NCBI GenBank assembly: GCA_014338405.1
Contig: JTDE01000024.1
Location: 178,428 to 242,427, forward strand
Direction: 5' to 3'
Source of the DNA: Paragonimus skrjabini miyazakii
Lineage: Eukaryota; Platyhelminthes; Trematoda; Plagiorchiida; Troglotrematidae
Length of the DNA stretch: 64,000 bases
The position numbers and the translations under genes are program-made. Below the pieces are notes generated by a model. That model saw only the letters and a program-made list of their open reading frames with translations, was not told the origin of the DNA and searched no databases. This document shows, in pieces, positions 32,061 through 42,740 of this stretch. Positions within the stretch are counted from its first letter, which is position 1, and each line of letters starts with the position of its first letter.

Positions 32061-34848
32061 GTTGAACACCGTCTACTAGAATCAACGTAGAAAACCATAC
32101 AACATGGACGATGCAGAAGTCTTTGCCCGTCCTATATGAGAAAATCTATGGACTTCCGTTACTTGTAAATCGGCTCATTGAACAACCATAATAAATTACG
32201 CAATGTCTAAGGACTAGTGCGAGAAAAATTACCTTGTAGTGACTTAGAAATAACCTAGGTTTGTGTGATCCACTCTATGTGGAATACTTCCTAGAATACT
32301 GGTTTACATTTTACATAAGATCTTAAAGACCTACTCACCTGTGCTTCATACATGCGATCGTGTTTGTCTATTTGAATGTTTGTTGGTTTATGTGTGCCAA
32401 GAGCACCACGGATAATTCCGACCGGCTTGCGCGTTCGATGACTAAATCCCAGTCAATAGTGCGTATCGGTGCTAAAGCCTGTCAGGTAGCCTGCTGTAAC
32501 CTCTGCATAATATAAGTTGGGTCTTCTATTCAGTTGTAATTTCGTTTTGTGTTTGGTTTTTATTACGTGAGCCTTGGAAGTGTTAATTTGACGGACGCAT
32601 GCAGGCACACAACCGCAGCCTATACTTAAAACCGAAAATCAACATACCAAAAATCGATAATTATTAATAAATCAGATGGAAGGATAGATGGAACCGACCG
32701 GCTAGTTAAATATACATAAGGCAGCACTAAATAACCAATCCGGTTCTATTGTAAAGTGTAACAAACCACAGAACTGGTGTAACAGACTTCGGGGTCAAAC
32801 GGTCGTAGCCACAAGATGTAGTTAATCCGATATTAGTTCAGGGAAGCTAATGGCAACCAGTAGTAGGCGCTTGGATTTCAGATCGAAAGAACACCCTGCT
32901 ATCGTATAAAGAGACAGGCATTCGTCTAACATTACCAAACACAATACTTAAATCCACGTGCCTAATATTTCACGCATTGATGACGTCAACTCGTTTAGTG
33001 ATGGAAATGTTACAATCTAAATTCCAAGCTTGGTGAGCAAAAGAACATCTATAAGTTTCGCTTTTATTATTCCATGCCTTCTGACTGACTTCTTTGTTAA
33101 AGTGCGGCCTTTAACAGTTCTTCAACAAAGTTATCATTAACTGTGTAAATAATGTCCCCACCACTTGCATAAAACTAAGGAAGTCTATGTGTTGATCAGA
33201 CTAAATCTATTGCGCAAAGTCCAAATTACGAACATTTATGTCTCTCTAGCATCCAAACTGCTAGAAGGTTCAGGACATACCATGTCTGACTTCGACTTAA
33301 TGATTCTTGCTGTATTTATAGGTTTGAGGTTTTTTCCTGGTACAATGTTGACTACTGAACTCGTTGCATTGAGTTTGGCTTGTTGATAGAATGTTTGCTG
33401 GCAATTTGTATCCATTTTCCCTTTTTTTATTGAGTGCAGTTACCAATCACGAGGAAGTTTTCTCTGTAACGAGACGCCTAAATATCTTCGTTTTCTACGT
33501 GATGATTTTTGACAAGATCTTGCATTAGTATATACTTACATTCTTTACTAAGCGTATCTTCCGTTGACTGATGACCAGTTTATATGACTGCTTTTTGAGT
33601 ACTCGGTGGGGAACACCCATTATACCGAATGGTTTGGATATTTGATCAATTCACATCTATGGTGAGGACAGTTTCGCTGCACGTTTCGCCTGCGGCATTG
33701 CATAAATTCAAGCCGTTCCTTCCTTCTTTAGGATGTTTTTTCGGACTTGGAACACTGCAGTATTAACCCTTGAATATAGTGGGGGACAGAGTGTACATGA
33801 ACGTGAAAATTCCTGTAGCAACTTATAACGAGGAGTGTCATATTTCAAATTATCCTTCTAACAAAATAACTGACAGTGCTGAGGAATTCAGCGTTTCACT
33901 TGATGGACTTCAAGAAGAGTAAATTCATAAAAGGTCTCCAACGAAAATATGGTTAAATTTCCTTCGTACTGAGATATTTACAGCAATCGCTTTTTTCAAA
34001 AGAAAACCAAACTTGAAAGAAATTTTTTCTGACTCTCTTGAATAGCTCGTTGTACAAATTGACATAAACGCGAACGTAGAAAAACAGGACCTACTTAAAG
34101 TTATACCGTCGCTCAAGATTACCATGTTTCGTGTTGGATTTTTAAGAAAGTCATACAATAACTAAAAGGATTTGTTTTGCAAAGCGCCTATTTTGTGCTA
34201 AACGATGGCTTTTGTGGCCCATAAAATTGAAATAAAACGTTTCTCCTCGGAGAAAAATAACTATCAGTGATGTATCTTTTTTATACAGTTATTGAACATC
34301 ATCTGCATTCACAAATTCGACAACATTAACTGGCTAGATGGCACCGCTAAGAAGAGAAATGAGTTGTGACTGTACTTCTCTCACGGTTAAGTTTCATTTC
34401 TAGGTGAAGCGTTGGAGCGTAACAAGCCGAGTGGCCCCAGCTATTGTAGTGTGGTACCAAGATATCCAGACAGAAAATGTACTCTAACAAAAACAGGCTG
34501 GCTTTGAACGTGGAGGTCATAAATTCAGCACCAAGAAATATGGATAAAGTGATTTCGCCATCATGGATTTATTACATAATACGCGCCAGTGATGAGTTGG
34601 TTGAAGTGTTTTACGAAATGTTAGCCCAATAACTCATTAAACCCTCTTGAGAAAACTGATAAACCACATGTTAGACATGCTGCATATCCGACTGTGTGTG
34701 CTGATTAAAATGACGCCCTAAATTGTCTTCAACCGAGTAAGCTGGGTTTAGGAGACAACATTTAGTCGTGATGTATCTGTACACAAATAGGCGCTGAATC
34801 GCTTGCTTCTCTATGTATTTATAGACATCGTGCAATTCACAAGAATAA
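32061..34848. other. Non-coding, nothing recognised
   Basis: No supportable gene or repeat; frames at 33,165-33,386 (plus) and 33,925-34,158 (minus) are unremarkable. Confidence 0.45.
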
Positions 34849-35361
34849 CTAGTTGTTCCTATGTAAGCCACGGACCAGGGAATAAAAAGAATTGGTATAA
34901 TTGAGTTTGCATTTCGGATGAAAAAGCGTTTGAAAAAACCAGAGTGGTCGGAAATAAACCAGTCTAAACATCGTGAACAGATACTCAGCAGATGGTCTCC
35001 TACTTTCAGAGTTATAAATTGCCACTGTTCGGTTATTTGTTTTTTTTTGTATAACCGGTTGCTTTGTCAGTCTATTCTGTCCGTTTTTCTTTGATAGACA
35101 CTGTTTAAAGGCCGGAGAGACTACGATGCGGAAGAGATCAGAAAAGCCGCCCAGTTGATTGTTAGCCATATCCTGTTTGTTTCTACTGGGACTTGACAGT
35201 TTACTGAATAATTTGACACACGGAGATGAGAACCGACAGACGGCTGTCTTTTTATAATATGAGCTGCCGAAGACCGTTGTGAACAGCTCCCCTTCGGGCA
35301 AACATTCTGTTGTTGTCGAGTAGTCCTCGTTAATCGGTGAGGGATGAAGCGTTTTGTTCAA
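34849..35361 (-). CDS. Unrecognised 170-codon open frame
   Basis: The longest open frame in the window outside the LINE; by rough expectation a frame this long arises by chance less than once in such a window. The peptide starts NKTLHPSPINEDYSTTTECL and includes NNQLGGFSDLFRIVVSPAFK and a basic, glutamine-rich centre. It has no signal peptide and no recognised domain. A TGA immediately precedes the first codon and no ATG lies near the 5' end. The plus strand at 35,100-35,196 also has a short coding-like frame behind a good acceptor, so even the strand is uncertain. Confidence 0.28.
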   Translation of the reverse strand: MNKTLHPSPINEDYSTTTECLPEGELFTTVFGSSYYKKTAVCRFSSPCVKLFSKLSSPSRNKQDMANNQLGGFSDLFRIVVSPAFKQCLSKKNGQNRLTKQPVIQKKTNNRTVAIYNSESRRPSAEYLFTMFRLVYFRPLWFFQTLFHPKCKLNYTNSFYSLVRGLHRNN

Positions 35362-36469
35362 TCAACCGGAAGTTTCTTAGTCATCTTCCGTAATTCACGA
35401 GACACACACGTCAACCTTGATAGGGTCAGAAAACCGATGGAGCAGACGTTGTTGGCAACCGTCGCTGTTATTCAAAGCATACCGGAGGTTGTTCGAGTTG
35501 CTGTTCGGTAAGAAAATTTCAACCCTTAATAATGAGGCTTCAGATAACTAAACAGAGTATGTATCACAGGTTTATCGTTTCTGTTCAACTTGATGTTATT
35601 ACACGTGGATCTCATCTGAAGCTCGGTTACTTTTAGGAATACTTTACGAAGTAACCAGCAAAAGTGATCCCCATGGTTGACCTGAAGATTACATCCTAGA
35701 GTACTTGATGATATGATGGGAACTTGTATAAATCAAAGAAGTTGTGCTGTACAATACCTCTTGTCAATGTCGGTTAACAGGAAGACAAAATTCTATGGTC
35801 TTATCGAACAGTATCATCCAACTTTGAGTTCACTGATTTAGACTTTGACATTAATAACTACAACTCTACTTAATCGAAGGCCGATGAGGTAAATTCGAAA
35901 CATATTAGGATTTAAGGGTCAACTATAAAGTAAACGGCGATAAGGCAGGCATTAACGGGAGTTAGTTAAGAGGAAGGTTGCTCAACAAAATGCTTGACAG
36001 GCGCTAAATTACAAAACATACTTTTCAGCTGGAGGTCATTTTGATTTGGCAGGTAAAGTACACATGGGTATTAGCAGTCAAGCCAAGCGGATTGCCATGC
36101 TCCGATTATTTCAACATCGCCCTCACAACCTAAGGAAATCCTGGACTTTTCTGGCTCAAAAATGAAAAACAGTCCCACAAAGGTGATTTCGATTTCTATG
36201 CACGGGCAACTTGGAATAATTGTTAACCTCAATCCATTTGAAAACACGTATCAGAGGACAAAACTGTGGGATGATATCACTTTTTGCAATCTCTTAAGAC
36301 ACAAACGTACACTCTGTAATGTACAGCAAGCTGAATGAATAATACCAAGTCTGGAAACAACGAAAAGAAACAAGTTACAAAATCATATGATAAAAATCAA
36401 TAAGACCAAAACATCTTCAATAATACAGTGAGTTGTTTTCAAATGTATAAGCTCGGTTTTAGACGCCTA
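35362..36469. other. Non-coding, nothing recognised
   Basis: No supportable feature. Confidence 0.45.
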
Positions 36470-38030
36470 GTTAGCACAGCTTTGACTACCTTCAACGGAG
36501 GTGCACTGTGATTTTCTCAATAATTCGGTGGAGCAATTGGATAGATCTATGGTGTGCTCGCTTTCGATCAACTGAAGTGCGAACGATGATGCAGGCAATC
36601 GATCGTGGACCAAATTTCTATTTGCCACCGGGGCATTTCGTTCAACTGGCCACTTAGGAATGTACTAAACCATTCGGCTGATTAGGTTCCTTTCAGTTCT
36701 TTTTAGGTAGCAGGCACCACATGAAGATTTGTACTAATAAATACAATAAGAATGTTTCATAATTGGTTTAACCATTTTCGTGCGAAGTTTCGGTATTAGT
36801 TTTGTGGTGGATAGTAACTGCAGGGAGGCAGCGTACTACTTTCGTTTGCTTGCCGCATTCAGCTTCCGCCAGGTTTGCTCGGAGAGCACAGTACCTCCAT
36901 ATGACAGTTTAATAACTATCGGCATTCTTGATGCGGTTTGTTTATCTGATAGCGGAGGGAAGTTTTGCTGTGGCACTTGAGAAAATTCAGCTGCTAACCA
37001 TTTTCTCGTCATGTTTCTGTCAGAAGTTCTAGGTTTTCCTTCAGAGCTGTAAAACTGTAAAACTGTTTTAACAAGCACCGAATTGTGTTGCGCCGGTTGA
37101 ATGCTCAAAATGTGATTATTACCCAGTCTATGGTGGCTTGTGATAGATGGAGTGTTTAAGTAAACCATCCCGGGGACGTGTGAGTAGTATGACAAAGAAC
37201 AAAAGTGAACTACTCCGTTCCATCCCACAAGTCATGCTCAGGTTTTTGTGAAAATTGTTAAAACTTTCCATAGCCAGCCTGATTTGTTCAGGTTCAGAGA
37301 CGATCAATAAAATGTCATTAACTTATTTCTTTTGAAATCCAGTGATGTTTAAAAATTCTTACTGTTTTGCTTCGTCATAATCATGAATAAATATGCCAGA
37401 ATTGGTCCCAGTTGTGAACTCATTGCAGCACCTCCGACCTGTCGATATGCTGTGCTCTTCAAATAGAATATTATGTTATAAGTGCGTCGTTAGATTAAAT
37501 GCTTCGGGTAATCCACCGGTATAGGTGAAAGCGTGTGGTGATATGAAATACAATCACATGCAAAAGCAACCTTCGCTTGTAAAGGAGCATTTGTAAACGG
37601 TGGATATACATCTAAAGAGCGCATATATTTACTGCTGAGACTGAACTGTTCTAATTTGTCAATGATTTGGAATACATCCTTTACAATGGTTTTATCTGGT
37701 GTATTTTTGACAAGCCGTTACAAATCATTCAACTACTTGGCTAGTTCACTGTAGGAAGAATTGGACACTAACACGACAGGACACATGGGAGTACCGGATT
37801 TGTGAATTTTAGGCAAACCGTATAAATGTAGTGCTGAAGCAGACAGATTTCAAATATTTCGATTGTTTCTCGATAGTGAATCCATGCGTCAAAATCTTTG
37901 TAGTCCACGACAAACCTGTTTCTCCATTAGGTGATCTTTGTCCACTCGGGGATCTGATTGGAAGTTTGAATCGTCTGCAAGCACAGTATTCATTTTCTCA
38001 ATATAATCACTGCTATTTAAGCGTCTAAAA
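36470..38030 (-). mobile_element. Penelope-like element: RT with decayed GIY-YIG tail
   Basis: Read on the minus strand from 38,030: SDYIEKMNTVLADDSNF, DPRVDKDHLMEKQVCR, then LHLYGLPKIHKSGTPMCP, MRSLDVYPPFTNAPLQ, AYRQVGGAAMSSQLGPILA, LLTRPRDGLLKHSIYHKPP, VIKLSYGGTVLSEQ, and finally ACYLKRTERNL plus IPKWPVERN, corresponding to the GIY-YIG nuclease end. The order is that of a Penelope-like element: N-terminal region, RT, linker, nuclease. The catalytic YVDD segment between the GPILA and LLTR blocks is missing, frames change repeatedly, and stops interrupt the RT, so the copy is inactive. Ends are approximate; no LTR-like repeats seen. Confidence 0.88.
36836..37228 (-). pseudogene. Penelope-like fragment: RT C-terminus and linker
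   Basis: 130 open codons in the 3' half of the element. The 3' end of this frame (MPIVIKLSYGGTVLSEQ, then WRKLNAASKRK) matches the linker before the GIY-YIG domain. Its 5' part is partly out of the ancestral frame, because LLTRPRDGLLKHSIYHKPP is read in another frame of the same strand. Confidence 0.75.
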
Positions 38031-38494
38031 CCGAGGTTATGTATTTAAAAGCAACTCGTTGTATTATTGAAACTGCTTTGGTTTTGATTGATTCTGATCA
38101 TATGATTTTGTAATTTGTTTCCGTTCGTTTTCTCCAGAATTGATACGATTGATTCAGTTTGTTGTACATTAGAAAATGCACAAGTAACTGTCAAACCAAT
38201 GGCGATGCAGGTCATTTATTGTTGGCCAGTGGGTTCGAATTAAACACTGTAATATTGTAACATCTAGGCTAACGATCTTGTGGAAGTTGGCCGGCTTGTG
38301 GTGCTTAGCCGGCAGGCGTCGAACAAACACCCCTTACTTAATCAGCATTGTTCGAACCAAATATTTTGCACTTTTATGGACGTTCGCTGACAGTTATTCA
38401 GGGAGGATAAAGCTACCTAGACATCGTTACAGACATCTTAGTCTTTCGCTGGATCCATCATCAGCATATTTTTTTTTATCTATATGGGTTACCG
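38031..38494. other. Non-coding
   Basis: Just upstream (minus sense) of the Penelope-like element, possibly including its 5' untranslated part. A plus-strand 119-codon frame at 38,278-38,637 shows no domain. Confidence 0.35.
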
Positions 38495-38635
38495 TTATTC
38501 ATCTATGCAACCTAAGATCATACTGTTTGGTTCTGTGTACTCATCAACAAACATCGCGCTATGTGGCGGTCGATTCAAGTGACGAAGACCGACAATTAGC
38601 TGTGATTCCATTTTATCAAATTCGGCCTTCCCCAT
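38495..38635 (-). CDS. Small complete ORF, 46 codons, unknown
   Basis: ATG to TAA on the minus strand. The peptide begins MGKAEFDKMESQLIVGL and includes NRPPHSAMFVDEY and EPNSMILG. It is acidic and soluble-looking, with very coding-like codons: many purine starts and few second-position G. The in-frame codons just upstream read PGPPPVCA back to a TGA, so it could be either a small ORF or an exon entered at CCACCGCCAG. It overlaps a plus-strand open frame, and only one of the two can be real. Confidence 0.2.
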   Translation of the reverse strand: MGKAEFDKMESQLIVGLRHLNRPPHSAMFVDEYTEPNSMILGCIDE

Positions 38636-39416
38636 AGCACAAACTGGCGGTGGTCCAGGTCATATACAAACCAATGTTGAGCGAACTGGGAAGATTGAAT
38701 TGGTATTTTTTTGATCTCGCAGTGATCTGTCAGGACTGAAGTGACTTACAACGAGCACATTCAGTCAAATATGAGTGTAGAAAATTACGAAGCCAACTGA
38801 GTGAGTGAAGTTAACATGTAGATATTAGTGAGAAGTGAGTATCGGATAGGCGACTTTTGGTGATCAACAATCAACAGAACGGCATTTACAATGAAGCCTT
38901 TAGCAACATCTGTTTAGTAAATAAAAATTAATCGTAACAAGCGATCTCTCAGCTGGCGCACGCTATTATGAGTGTAACTTGTCCGAGCAAGACCGGTACA
39001 GTTTATATCAACTGTTATTGTAGGGATGAAGCTGGGTGAATGATGCAAACGACTCATCATAATTTTACCCTGGAGTATATTTTTAGCCAAAAATGAATGT
39101 TTTCCCCTATCGGGTCAAATAGTGAACTGTGTGAAACTGACTTTTATGATCAGGCCCTTTATTTAATTCTGTGGATCCAGCCAGAGAGTGACTAACTACA
39201 CGGTGGAGTCTGCACCGAGTTGGTAGAGTTGGTTAAAATTTACACGTACTGAACTGCGCTGGAGCGTCCTCAGCATTCTCGGTAACAAATTCACAGCGGA
39301 AATATTGTCTAAGTTAGATATGGAATTGATTTGGTGATTAACACTTTATGACATATATTGCAACGAATAATTTTTTTGAGAGTATGCCTCAGGTAAGTTG
39401 ACATATTGTTCTTTAG

Positions 39417-39579
39417 AAATATCCCTCATTTGAGAGACCTTCCCACTTCTGTTTCAAAAGTCTCATAGCATCAGGGCCGTTACCGTACAACAGTCGGTCA
39501 CGGTAACTAATGCCCCGGATTTTTGCTAGACTTTCTCAGCGTGGTGCATCCAACTCAGCCTGTGTAATGCACATCTGAT
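39417..39579 (-). pseudogene. Coding-like relic with one in-frame stop
   Basis: The minus strand reads ITQAELDAPR, a TGA stop (39,536-39,538), then ESLAKIRGISYRDRLLYGNG and PDAMRLLKQKWEGLSNEGYF before a terminal stop. The composition is strikingly protein-like for 54 codons with one interruption, and the stop sits in a context (CGC-TGA-GAA) where decay from CGA is plausible. I do not recognise the family. It may be a transposon or host pseudogene fragment. Confidence 0.3.
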
Positions 39580-40770
39580 CTCAAAGTTTTACTCTAGTAT
39601 GCATGACATTCAAAAGAATGTTGGTGTTTGTTTGCTAACATTTATAACCACTTAGTTGGTTACATTCATTGGTCTAGTTTCCTAGAAATTCCTGCTGATT
39701 TGAAGTTGTTACCAGTGATCAGGTCGAGACGACGTAGAGGAGATGAACACAGCCATAAAACCATCTCAAATAGGTACTCTGGTCGTTACGAATGGCTGTT
39801 TATACACAAAATTTTAGGATATTTGCATATCTTTAAACTGTTTAGTGGATAACGATGCTTCGTTGTTTGCCTCGAGCGTCTAACCATCACACAACTCTAT
39901 CCGAAAAGAAGACATAACTTATTAAAAAGAAGACAGCGCATTGTAGATTTCACAGCACCAACATGACCACTGCGTTTGCGGATGCAACTGAAGTGTCCTC
40001 TTTAAGAAAGCACCATCCGTGCAATTTAAACATCTCCGTTTTAATAACTACCCCTGTCCCAGAGACAGTCCGATTAAACTATGGCAACAATTGTGCCAAT
40101 TAGTCTACTTACTTGCCATCACCCATGGAGTCATCAGTCACAGACTATGTGAGTCATTGGGGTAGAAGTTTCTAAGAAAACACTTGGTGTTTCTGTCCGT
40201 CAAGTTGGATTATAACCATCTGAAGTAGAATCATCTGAGGTGGTTGGACTGAACAATAGAGGTAAACTAAGATTAGCCAGCACTAACTCGAATATACCTC
40301 TAGGTGACGACAAAAACGAGTTACCTTCAGTATCGGCGTGTAGCTCATTTCGAAGACATTACTAATTCGACATGGTAAAGAGGTCCAGGATTTTGTGTTT
40401 GAAGATCAACCAGCGACGTTCCTCATAGATCTCTACGGTTGCTATCACGAAATTACTACCAAGTCTGGATAAAAAATTGGAAATATTTGTTTAACTTTCA
40501 TAGTTATAAATTTGGTATGAAAATACGGGACGAAAATCGATGGGTATCTCTTTGCAATTTTGTGCCGTAATGTGAATTAAGAAATATGTCATGATTAATG
40601 CAATACCGGGTGGCTACGTGACCTCTGTTGATTACCACTAGACAAGCAGGCAAAATATCAATCAAATCAGCTAAACTCTGTTGAGCCACGCAACCTGAAA
40701 ATCAATCAATAATAGTTGGTAATCGATGGATCGATAAGTCACGGTCACACTGCGGGACGTTGGTGGAAAC

Positions 40771-40795
40771 AGTATATAACAGTATATATATATAT
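40771..40795 (+). repeat. (TA)n microsatellite
   Basis: Two AGTATATAACAG-like units followed by a pure TA run. Confidence 0.75.
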
Positions 40796-40922
40796 GCCAG
40801 CTATTGGTGGAATAGATAATCTCGCACTGCAAGATGATGGTAATACCATCCCCACACGGAATGTTGTGTCCCTACTCACGTAAATAGGTCAGCATGCTGT
40901 TCTCACACGTAATTTAAAGACT

Positions 40923-41138
40923 TTGCCGTCGATATCTGTTGACTTGTCGAAACCTAGCAAACGTAATCTGTTTGTTGCGGCATATACTCCCACAGACTGT
41001 AGTCTGGAGGCAGTCAAAAATGATTTTTATTGCCAGCTCATCAAAGTCCCATACACCGCGCAGCGTACTGATATTCTTGTACTAGCTGGAGACTTGAACG
41101 TTCTTGTAGCTAGGCTAAGCACTGACAAGCATGACTGA
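40923..41138 (+). pseudogene. LINE-2 endonuclease fragment
   Basis: 71 open codons holding AAYTPTDCSLEAVKNDFY and the active-site segment LVLAGDLNVLVARL. Only a stop and a few residues separate it from the IPTRNVVSLLT start about 40 bases upstream, although intact relatives have roughly a hundred residues there. So part of the endonuclease has been deleted. Confidence 0.85.
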
Positions 41139-42290
41139 CATAGTCCACACTCCCACGGTACTGGTCAAGCAGACAACAATGAGCGTTTGTTGCAGCACTG
41201 AGGTGATAACAATCTGTTTCTAGTAAGTAGTACTTTTCGACGTTTCAAGCGTCAATACGTCACCTGGCGACTTCCAGTGCCAAGTCAAGCGTGGACACAG
41301 AATAAGCACATGGCCGTTAACCAGCAGTGGCGTGGCTGTTTCCAAGATTACAGGTCCATCTGGATCATCTGCGTAGATTCCAATCAAACAATGTTATTTG
41401 CCTGGTTCACTTTTCGCCTCACTGGAGGGCCACCTCACCTTCAATCATAAACTGTCTTATCTAAACTAGAAGGGCCACAGATGCTTTAGGCTTACTGAGG
41501 TACGCTTGACTCCAGTCTAGGAATCCATCCATCAGACAACATTGAAGCGCACTAAGCACGCATATGGCGTGCACTGCATAAGTGCAGTATTACCTCGTTC
41601 AGCTTCGTTCAGTACTGTTCGATCAGCCACCAACCGTTGGGTCCCTATACGACCAGCGGAACTTCCCGACGTTCACCGGAATATTCTAGCCAGCGCAATT
41701 CGGCTCGCAAGGTTACTCTGATGAGGATCCAGGAGGCAACTAAGAGGAGATCGCCTGACCTGATGGACACAACAAATTATCCGGATGGAATAGGCCGCTG
41801 CTACTGAGAACTCTCGGAAGTTTTTCCATCTTATCCGAGGAACTGATGGCAGAAAGCCAGGTGTCAAAAAGCAAATTTGTGAAACCAACTGGAAACCTAC
41901 CCATAACCTGCAGTGACGCTTAAAACGCTGGTCTGGGCAATCCCAACGGCAGATTAACTGCCCTTTTGCGCCACTGACTACGCCTTCGGGCTTTTCTTGT
42001 GGTTATTCGCCTGTTGACATTTTTCCGCCATTGGAAACAGAAGTCTCTATCGAGATGAAGTTTCCGAAATGTCACAAGTCACCCGATCTAGACGAACTCC
42101 CTTTACCCTTTTTAAAGGTATAGGTCTAGCTCCAGTTAAGGAGCTGATGGCTGAGCTTCAGAAACTCTGGGTCAATGAAGTTGTTTCGAATGACTGGAGT
42201 CTAGTTAACATTGTCCTTATTGGCAAAAGGGGTTCACACATTTAGTGTACAAGTCACCAAAGGATTAATCTCATTCCTGTTGCATCAAAG

Positions 42291-42512
42291 TTGCCCGCAG
42301 TTATTGTACTTTGTAGACTAGGCGAAACGCGTGAACATATCCGTGAGGCTCGAGCTGGATTTTGTCCTGGCCGTGGTTTAATTGATCACACCCCGACGCT
42401 TTGTCAGATATTCGAACTCCGCCATTTATGTAGAAGGCCAACAGTTATTGTCTTCTCGGATATCAAGGGGCATATGATTCGGTTAACAGGATTGCAGTCC
42501 GACACTATCTAG
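42291..42512 (+). pseudogene. LINE-2 reverse transcriptase fragment
   Basis: 73 open codons with REARAGFCPGRGLIDHTPTL and HLCRRPTVIVFSDIKG, the RT fingers and motif A region. The motif A Asp is present (FSDIKG), but the following AFDSV-type residues are lost to a frameshift. The motif B region resumes downstream as SFFLFNFALDKILL around 42,630-42,680. Confidence 0.85.
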
Positions 42513-42740
42513 AAGGGTTGTGACTGGAAAGTATATGAACATCCTGAAGGCAGTTTACTGTCAGACCTATGGCAGGATTAAAGCTTAAGGCAACGTATCG
42601 CCGAACTTTAGCATCTCGAGTGGAGTGCGTTCAATTTCCTTCTTCCTATTCAACTTTGCGTTGGACAAGATCCTGTTGTGTACTTTGATGGAATGTGAAT
42701 ATGATGGTGCAAATCTGCTCCCAGGCGATCGATCTAATCT

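Larger units (their letters stand above)
38636..40839. other. No recognised gene; one coding-like relic
   Basis: Mostly AT-rich. A minus-strand coding-like stretch with a single stop lies at 39,417-39,579. A TA microsatellite lies at 40,771-40,795, next to the start of the second LINE. Confidence 0.4.
40840..42740 (+). mobile_element. Second LINE family (APE endonuclease + RT), heavily decayed
   Basis: Plus-strand relic readable by switching frames: IPTRNVVSLLT (endonuclease start, normally TWNVR-L-T), VAAYTPTDCSLEAVKNDFY, LVLAGDLNVLVARLST (GDxN active-site motif), NNLFLVSSTFRRFK, VTWRLPVPSQAWTQNKHMAV, then RKPGVKKQICE, KCHKSPDLDELPL, then RT segments REARAGFCPGRGLIDHT, RRPTVIVFSDIKG and SFFLFNFALDKILL. 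The order is APE endonuclease, linker, RT. It is a different family from the 5.6-8.9 kb LINE, judged by its GRGLIDH and GDLNVLVARL signatures. Stops and frameshifts are frequent, and the sequence ends before the catalytic DD box. Confidence 0.9.

Noticed and set aside
31655..32098. 147-codon minus-strand open frame
   Set aside because: Antisense to the Penelope-like GIY-YIG tail; composition T-rich at first codon positions; treated as a shadow.
38228..38250. B-box-like GGGTTCGAATTAA
   Set aside because: No A box at tRNA spacing and no cloverleaf; isolated match.
38278..38637. 119-codon plus-strand open frame
   Set aside because: No domain or splice support, poor codon profile, and a more coding-like minus-strand ORF overlaps it.
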